Assembly (NCBI GenBank): GCA_033816765.1
Contig: CM066292.1
Location: forward strand, 4,898,001-4,962,000
Origin: Nothopassalora personata
Lineage: Eukaryota; Ascomycota; Dothideomycetes; Mycosphaerellales; Mycosphaerellaceae
Length of the DNA stretch: 64,000 bases
Reading direction: 5' to 3'
Shown: positions 59,201 through 64,000 of the stretch, piece after piece
How the letters are laid out: each line of letters opens with the position of its first letter
How positions within the stretch are numbered: the first letter of the stretch is position 1
Position numbers and translations under genes: made by a program
Notes under the pieces: model-generated
Databases searched by the model: none
What the model saw: only the letters and a program-made list of their open reading frames with translations
Told to the model about the DNA's origin: nothing

Positions 59201-61179
59201 CTGGCATGGCACGTTTCGTCAAGTCCTATGTGCGAGCCTGCCGCATCTGTCGCACGAACAAGAGTACGAACATCCAATACCCAGGGCTGTTGAAACCCTT
59301 GCCAGTTCCCTTTGCAGCATGGGAGGATGTTGCGATGGATTTCGTGACTCATCTGCCACCAGGCAAGAGTGCGCTGGATGGGCAAACGTACGAAGATGCC
59401 CTGACCGTCACATGCCGACTTACCAAGGAGAAACACATGATCCCAGTTCAATCGATGACTGCAGAGCACACAGCCCTCGTGTACCTGCGATATGTGTTCA
59501 GCAGGCATGGACTCCCGAAGAGCATTGTCTCTGACCGTGGCACACAATGGGTGTCCGCATTCTGGAGACGTCTCTGCGCCCTGTTGGGAATCAAGCAGAA
59601 GCTTTCGTCAGCATATCACCCTGAGACTGATGGACAGTCCGAGAACACGAACAAGGCTATGGAGCAGTATTGGCGCATGTTTGTCAACTACGCTCAGGAT
59701 GACTGGCCAGACTGGACTCCCCTCGCTGAGTTCACAGCCAACAATGCCGTGTCAGCTACAACAGGTGTATCGCCGTTCTATGCTAACACTGGCCGCAACC
59801 CAAGGTTCTCTGAACTCGAGCTGGATCTTCCAATGCCACTCATGCCCCACAAGCAACGCTTGGATGCTGAAGCAGCGGATCGCTTTGCAACAAAGATGCA
59901 CGACATGCAGCAATATCTTCGCCAACAGATGGCTCTCGCCCAAGCCGTGCAAGCCGAGTATGCTAATCAGAACCGCACACCAGCGCCGCTCTACAAGGAA
60001 GGCGATGAGGTGTGGATTAGCACCGAGAACTGGACCATGGAGAGACCTTCACGAAAGATGGATGTCAGGTGGTCGGGCCCGCACGTGATCACGGAGGTGC
60101 TTCCGGGCAATGCTTACAAAGTGGATCTCCCACCCACCATGAATATCGACAACCACTTTCATTCGCACCTTCTTGCACCAGTACACCCGCCAGTCCAGGG
60201 ACAAGTACAACCAGCTCCTCCGCCGATTCGCATTGTCGACGATGAACAGCACGAGACCGACCCCGCCGAACCCGACCACTGGGAAGTTGAGCAAATCCTG
60301 GATTGCAAGAAGAGATGGCCGTGCGGACGCGCACCAGCAGGAGGGAAGCAGCCGTATTGGGAATACTTGGTGAAGTACGTTGGATACAATCGGCCATCCT
60401 ATGAAGCTGCGGATCAGGTTATTGAGGGTGCCGCCGCCTCTGTGGCCGACTTTCACCACAACCACCCGCGAGCGACCAAACCACCTGGTTTTCAACCACC
60501 TGCAGACTGGGTTGCAAATGAGAATGCCACAGGCATGCGAGTAGCACGCACAGCACCCACGTCGTCAGCAGCGATGACTCTGATGCCGGTGGGACCAGGC
60601 CTCCGGACTTGTGAGAAAGAGAGCGATACGCGTCGCGATAACGATCCTTCTCGACAAGCAGACCGAGTCCCTGAAGCTGAGCGCTTGCGTGGCGCGAGTC
60701 ACAATGGCAGCAACACTGCCGATGGTCATCAGAACACAGTGTGCAGCCGCCTAGATGGCGCGAGTCACTATGGCACAGGGCGCCTGTGCGACGAGCTCAG
60801 TACACACACCGAAGAGGACACCGTCCGGACAGTAACTGAGGTTGCTGTGCCGTGTCGCCGCGACAACCCACCTGCGTTACGTAGCATCATGGATGGTCAC
60901 GAGGTGGGTACAACGACAGTGGTTACGAATGACGATGAGATGGACGTAATAGATAACGACCTGATGGATGATGAGACATTTGCAATGGCAATGATGGATG
61001 TGAGAGGAAAGAGTGCTCCGGAGCGCACTCTGAAAGGGGGGGGTAGTGTCACCGTACCGGCGCCCATCATTCACTTGGACCCGCGCGCACGTGCGTGGAT
61101 CCCGCGCGCGCCGCTGACTAAGCCGGCCCGAGGGCTTGGCGCGTGTATATCTACCTCGCGCCCTCCGCGCCTCTCTTAG
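56197..61179 (+). CDS. pol: Pol polyprotein of the intact chromovirus (PR-RT-RH-IN-chromodomain)
   Basis: Open in the -1 frame from 56197; there is no ATG near its beginning (first at about 56404), consistent with expression by frameshift from gag. Counting from 56233, protease has the DDGA motif at about residue 74 and ILGRPW. RT (about 400-660) has VDYRALN and YLDD at about 552. RNase H (690-830) has TDASDY and a DKELLAI helix. Integrase has a HHCC zinc finger (HDHAVAGH...CRICRTNK, 963-1010) and the DDE residues in AMDFVTH, SDRGTQW and GQSENTN (about 1035, 1100, 1136). The GPY/F-type module (SGPHVITEVLPGNAYKVDLP) is followed by a chromodomain at about 1350-1415 (WEVEQILD, YLVKYVGYN). Some 225 further residues have no known domain, and the last 44 are encoded by the 3' LTR. 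Confidence 0.95.
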   Translation, partial: HRRRFGKRIVHSVSATHSGRDESVRELRDHEHEKEPPDRGKNLSISAHSLLAANHSVDEHNPVIASHLVMPCIVNGKIPAQSFHDDGANSTYFDIDFAHKNDLDLVELPNPMGLMLADGQPASELITHKTTAQIQIGNHVETRVGYCTSLEYDVILGRPWHDEHQPVFHYASGTMTLFSQYCRENCIHGDEPVCVQSINDKGVTPVGILQIEIPVPESSPASTGYVKPYVEDEEPAVVQETHSTKAAMRHAPPVEMQDESEPSHHVRQPLPADSPETFKRPARRTDKKASVQPEPEIDIQPITAEALRRMSRRKGFKGCEIHMMWMFDPKEDLDRQVARDPLSACALNASAISADDYQRFMNPKDKDQDPIPLLPPEFREMARLFSRKEADKVPPRRPGVDHEIKLKAGQTPPFRRPYSFSARENEVIKKWLDDQLEKGAMQRSVSPAAAPVLIVKKPGGGLRVCVDYRALNAITTKSRYPIPLFQETLDRIAGAQWFTKLDVIAAFNRIRIAAGDEWKTAFTTRYGQFECVVMPFGLCNAPGTFQSFINDTLREFLDDFVSCYLDDALVFSKTREEHVEHVMKVLKRLDKAGLQLDIDKCEFFRHETTYLGVIITNEGIKMDPKKIECVKNWPTPANVTDILSFTGFANFYRRFIKNFSKICLPMTKLTRKNVPWEWSEACQKSFDALKQAFIDAPTLKHFYPGRETILETDASDYVTAAVLSQRNENGVLHPIAYMSKKMDPQQCNYDIYDKELLAIVQAFEEWRPELTVNEFGTDDYENLPDPESAEDKPTLVYSDHKNLEWFMSTKQLNRRQARWAEFLSQFFFKIVYRPGVQGTKPDSLTRRSQDLPIHGDLSDPRNQQQHQVLLGPDRILNLSSSRVLNISANDVVTPLTTAIRELYAQPETEEAVRQLENDLPCSLLRKHRLDDRHAVPVGGMIYMKNVYGGYSLFVPPESEEALDDGEVPVRTRITQAFHDHAVAGHIGDEKTYELVARNYVWPGMARFVKSYVRACRICRTNKSTNIQYPGLLKPLPVPFAAWEDVAMDFVTHLPPGKSALDGQTYEDALTVTCRLTKEKHMIPVQSMTAEHTALVYLRYVFSRHGLPKSIVSDRGTQWVSAFWRRLCALLGIKQKLSSAYHPETDGQSENTNKAMEQYWRMFVNYAQDDWPDWTPLAEFTANNAVSATTGVSPFYANTGRNPRFSELELDLPMPLMPHKQRLDAEAADRFATKMHDMQQYLRQQMALAQAVQAEYANQNRTPAPLYKEGDEVWISTENWTMERPSRKMDVRWSGPHVITEVLPGNAYKVDLPPTMNIDNHFHSHLLAPVHPPVQGQVQPAPPPIRIVDDEQHETDPAEPDHWEVEQILDCKKRWPCGRAPAGGKQPYWEYLVKYVGYNRPSYEAADQVIEGAAASVADFHHNHPRATKPPGFQPPADWVANENATGMRVARTAPTSSAAMTLMPVGPGLRTCEKESDTRRDNDPSRQADRVPEAERLRGASHNGSNTADGHQNTVCSRLDGASHYGTGRLCDELSTHTEEDTVRTVTEVAVPCRRDNPPALRSIMDGHEVGTTTVVTNDDEMDVIDNDLMDDETFAMAMMDVRGKSAPERTLKGGGSVTVPAPIIHLDPRARAWIPRAPLTKPARGLGACISTSRPPRLS
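56212..56254 (+). promoter_or_regulatory. -1 ribosomal frameshift signal between gag and pol
   Basis: G GGA AAC (56212-56218) lies in the gag frame as X XXY YYZ. After a 5-nt spacer (56219-56223), 56224-56235 pairs with 56243-56254 at 11 of 12 positions (one C-C mismatch) around a 7-nt loop. A -1 slip enters the pol frame, which is open from 56197. Heptamer, spacer and stem all match known frameshift signals; the activity is inferred. Confidence 0.85.
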
Positions 61180-61238
61180 ATAGACCGTCTATTCGACTTG
61201 TACCTTATCCGACCACGTGCTTGCACCTGCTTGTGACA
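61047..61238 (+). repeat. 3' LTR of the intact chromovirus
   Basis: 192 bp, identical as read to the 5' LTR. The pol frame ends inside it at 61179. It directly abuts D2 without a target-site duplication. Confidence 0.97.
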
Positions 61239-63104
61239 ATTCGTAACGAAGTAGAGGGCCTTATAGTAGAAATCTCGAATATACTAATCGTACATTATAG
61301 CGCTAACCTTACTATCCCTCTTAAGAACCTCCGAGATAGCATATTCGAGTATATTAAGGCCCGCTATCCGGTACTTAGGTAGCTAGTTAATACTATCTAC
61401 ATTGATCGAGTTTCTAAACTTAATACTACAGTACCGCTTATTATAGGTGCAGTTAGCGCGCTTAATCCGGAGGGCCTCGTCTTCTTATAGGATCTAATCT
61501 TTAAAGACTAATACATCCCTAATTATAGCCGAAGGTAATATAGTAAGTATCGGATTACTATTCTTAGTTAGGGCCGGAGTAGATCGTAGGGTACTAACCG
61601 GTGTACCTAGCGGACTGCCTTCGCGTATAGGTGCGCCGTCTAGCGTTCGGTTAGGCGAGGATTAAGTAGGCGTAGTTATGCCCTTACCTATACTCTCGCC
61701 TATACGGAGCTACTTAAGTCAACTCGACTTACGACCGCCTCTCGATAGGACTATAGGCTAGGTAGAGGCTAGTAGAGTTAGCGTAGTACTCTTTACACGT
61801 CCTTTACCTTTACTACCCGGTAGTAGCTAACGTAGCTAAGGCTATTACTAGCTAGATAGTCTAGGTTAATCTATGCTATCCTCTAGGGACGCGGACTTCT
61901 TAGTAATAGTACCCTCTATAAAGTATAGAAGGCTATCCTTATAGACGGCTAGGCGGTGTCTTCTAATAATCTACCTACTCTTAGCCGACTACGGATCAAT
62001 GCTACGTACTTTAGCCTCCCTATCGTACCGGATAAGATTACTAGGCTCTAAAATTCGCTTACGATCTATGCCCTTACTGCCGATCCTTATACGCTAGATT
62101 AATACCCTCTAAATTCTACTAATAGCCCTACTATAGTCTAGGTACTTATTAATAAAGGCCGTGAACTAGCGGCGCCCGCTGTTAGTACTGCAAAGCTCGG
62201 AGATAACGCGTCGATTAAGAATCTTATTGTCTATCTACTATAGCTAGTAGCGGGTAAGCGTAGCTCGAAGAGTCTTCTCTCGGTTACGAATCTCTAAACC
62301 GGTCTTACGAATCTTACCGACGATAGGAAAGAAGACATCGAGCTTCTTATTACTAAGGAATTTATCCTAGTAGCTCTTGCCTATACCGCTCTTAACTTCC
62401 TCGAAAAATAGGTTAACCTAGACGGAGTAGTCTTCGAACACCTTCTCGAAGCCCTTATAGAAGTCCTTTAACACCTTAACCCGCTTCTAAGGACTAAGCT
62501 CTCGGAACATAACATTAGCGGCGGACTTCGGCGTGTTCGTGTTAGTAAGGATATGCTTAACGTTGTCCGGTAGGCGAAGGGACTCGAATAAGGTCTAAGG
62601 TAGGCGGGTAAGCCTAGTAATAGTACTAGTAAGCGCTATGCTCGAGCTAGCCGGGCGTAACGATAGACTGGCTAAAGCTATAATAACTAGGATTCGCTAT
62701 TAGTAAGATCGTAAGAGCTAGCTATCTCGTAGTACTACTCTAGAGTGTTAGTAAGCTTTAAAAGCTTAGTATCGGGGTAGGGGCTTTAAAGAAGGTTAAG
62801 GTCGTAAAGAGAGAGAGGCTAAAGAACCGTCTAATGTGTAGTAGTAGATGGATGTATCAGTAGTTCTAGTAATAGTATTAGTGTTTAAAGAAAAAGAGAG
62901 GAAGTAGTAGGTAGAGAGCTACGCTTAAGTATGCCTCTTAGCGTATGTCCCTATAACCGTTATAAGGTAGTAGCGCCGAGACCGGTCTTATAAGTAGTAA
63001 GAGTAGTACTATTAAGGTTACACTAAAGGTCCGATAACCCTACATGTGACCGAAAACCAGTACTAGTAACTACCGAGGTAAGTATTCGGTAGGGGGCATA
63101 CTAC
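61239..63104 (-). mobile_element. partial second copy of element D (D2)
   Basis: Aligns with D1 45649-47518 from end to end (1866 against 1870 bp). Differences are mainly CpA/TpG to TpA (for example AACATGCTAATCGCAC in D1 against AATATACTAATCGTAC), so D2 has suffered more RIP. It holds the 5' half of the long minus-strand frame only. The left end is cut by the 3' LTR of the intact element and the right end runs into repeat R. Confidence 0.9.
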
Positions 63105-63259
63105 TATTAACGACTAATTAGTTATGTTAACCTTAGGTTTAGTTATATCGACCTTAGGTTTAGAGGAGGAGTCCCTTAGGTCTAACTTGCCCCAATTTCA
63201 TTTAGGTTTAATTGGACATTTAGGTAAGCTAGCGGGACCTAGTATAGCTATTAAGATAT
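63105..63259. repeat. repeat R, right copy
   Basis: 155 bp, the inverted counterpart of 43390-43524, containing two ACCTTAGGTTTAG units where the left copy has one. Confidence 0.8.
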
Positions 63260-64000
63260 TGATTGATTTGATTGATTATTCCATTAACGTGCTATTTGAG
63301 TCAAAGACTATGCAACACGGGTCTCGAGAACGAGACCAAAATTTGAGAGAAGGAGAAAAGCCCCGTCGTACCCCGGACGTAAAAACTCCTTAAAAGATGC
63401 GAGCAACGCTCGCTATTCGAACCGTAAATCGAATATATTGCGGCGTAGTACGCGCGTACCCGGTAGTCGTGTCTTGTCGAGAATTGCGGTTTGTCGCCTT
63501 GCCCCGGGCGAGACAAGTTTTGCGCCCGTGTCTCGTTCTTGTTTTAAAAAGCCAAGCCGGCCGTACCCGTACGCACCGAGCAAAATCCCAAGAAACACCC
63601 GTTGCCTCTGTTTCAATCCAGTCGCGTTCTCCGGTCTCGAGTGTAGCTCCTCGGTCGCAGTGGCCTCGCTGTCGTCCCCCCCTCGGCCTCTCTTGGTTCC
63701 AGCCGTGCAGTATACGTGGTTTGCGCCCCTAAACGCCTCTCTTGGTTCCAGCCGGCAGTTTACGTGGTTTGCCGGGACGACAGGTAGACAGCGCCTTCGT
63801 TGTTCGAGCGACGTGTACGCTATGTACGTCGCTTTCCCTTCTCGCAGTTCCGGAGTTCTTGTTTGTAGATTTTGAGCGTATCTCGTTCGTTCGGTTCGTC
63901 CGACCTGTCTTTTCTTGTTTCGAGTCGAGTAGGCTTGTATTTTTCGAGAGAGAGAGTCTTAGTTTCTCTTCGTCGTAACGAAGATACTTACGTCGTCCGC
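63260..64000. other. CpG-rich unmutated sequence, no gene recognised
   Basis: Several short overlapping frames on both strands have no recognised domain. It contains two 37-38-bp repeats spaced 49 bp apart (63687-63724 and 63736-63772; CCTCTCTTGGTTCCAGCCG then TACGTGGTTTGC) and a short GA run near 63946. The pyrimidine-rich, CpG-rich composition resembles an LTR or the 5' leader of another element continuing past the right edge. Confidence 0.4.

Larger units (their letters stand above)
53823..61238 (+). mobile_element. intact Ty3/gypsy chromovirus, 7416 bp, unmutated
   Basis: Identical 192-bp LTRs (53823-54014 and 61047-61238; TGTCA...TGACA), gag 54173-56224, pol from a -1 frameshift to 61179, and a purine tract (GAAAGGGGGGGG, about 61032-61043) before the 3' LTR. 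All catalytic residues of protease, RT, RNase H and integrase are present and there are no RIP stops, so it is young and may be active. There is no target-site duplication: the left flank (CGGGT) lies in fragment F and the right flank (ATTCG) in D2. Confidence 0.96.

Noticed and set aside
63397..63978. Several overlapping plus frames at the right edge
   Set aside because: Three frames overlap the same bases, none has a domain, and the composition is a CpG-rich noncoding type.

Overview
This window is from a filamentous ascomycete (Pezizomycotina), most likely a Dothideomycete. The evidence is short GT..AG introns of about 48-160 bp with CTAAC or CTGAC branch sites, a fungal SDHC, a Gal4-type Zn2Cys6 regulator, a Dal5-type permease, and heavy repeat-induced point mutation (RIP). 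Most repeat copies have almost no CpA or TpG left, are full of TAG/TAA stops, and keep CpG.

Layout. 1-6483: RIP-decayed Ty3/gypsy chromovirus (copy A), pol on the minus strand, 5' LTR at 6080-6483. 6484-8275: second decayed repeat with a gag-like frame (minus). 8280-30160: unmutated gene island. It holds a homogentisate dioxygenase pseudogene (8488-9570), SDHC (13213-13878, -), a zinc-cluster-less fungal transcription factor (15767-17635), a Dal5-type MFS transporter (18525-20127), cysteinyl-tRNA synthetase (21005-23707), a DJ-1/PfpI protein (24438-25475), a Zn2Cys6 regulator (25888-27836), a secreted HNH nuclease (28424-29106) and a 91-residue conserved-looking small protein (29270-29655, -). 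30160-38736: decayed DDE integrase-core transposon split by a complete chromovirus (copy B, 31277-38290, TSD CTATA). 38737-43150: third chromovirus (copy C, minus, truncated). 43226-47560: unidentified element D with one very long decayed frame. 47561-52904: different decayed gypsy element (E) carrying a fresh solo LTR (48881-49221). 52905-53822: chromovirus fragment (F). 53823-61238: intact, unmutated chromovirus with identical 192-bp LTRs and open gag and pol. 61239-63104: partial second copy of D. 63105-64000: a short repeat and CpG-rich noncoding sequence.

The island genes are single-copy housekeeping, transport and regulatory genes and do not form an obvious pathway. The richest biology is in the mobile elements. 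The intact element has a textbook -1 frameshift signal joining gag to pol (G GGA AAC, 5-nt spacer, 12-position stem with one mismatch). All three LTR families that can be checked look self-primed in the Tf1 manner, because the sequence just inside the 5' LTR is complementary to a site about 40 nt downstream of the LTR TATA box. Copies A, B and C carry an extra coiled-coil frame antisense to pol at their 3' end, and B and C also carry a tRNA-like module there. All calls come from reading the sequence by eye; no database search was run.
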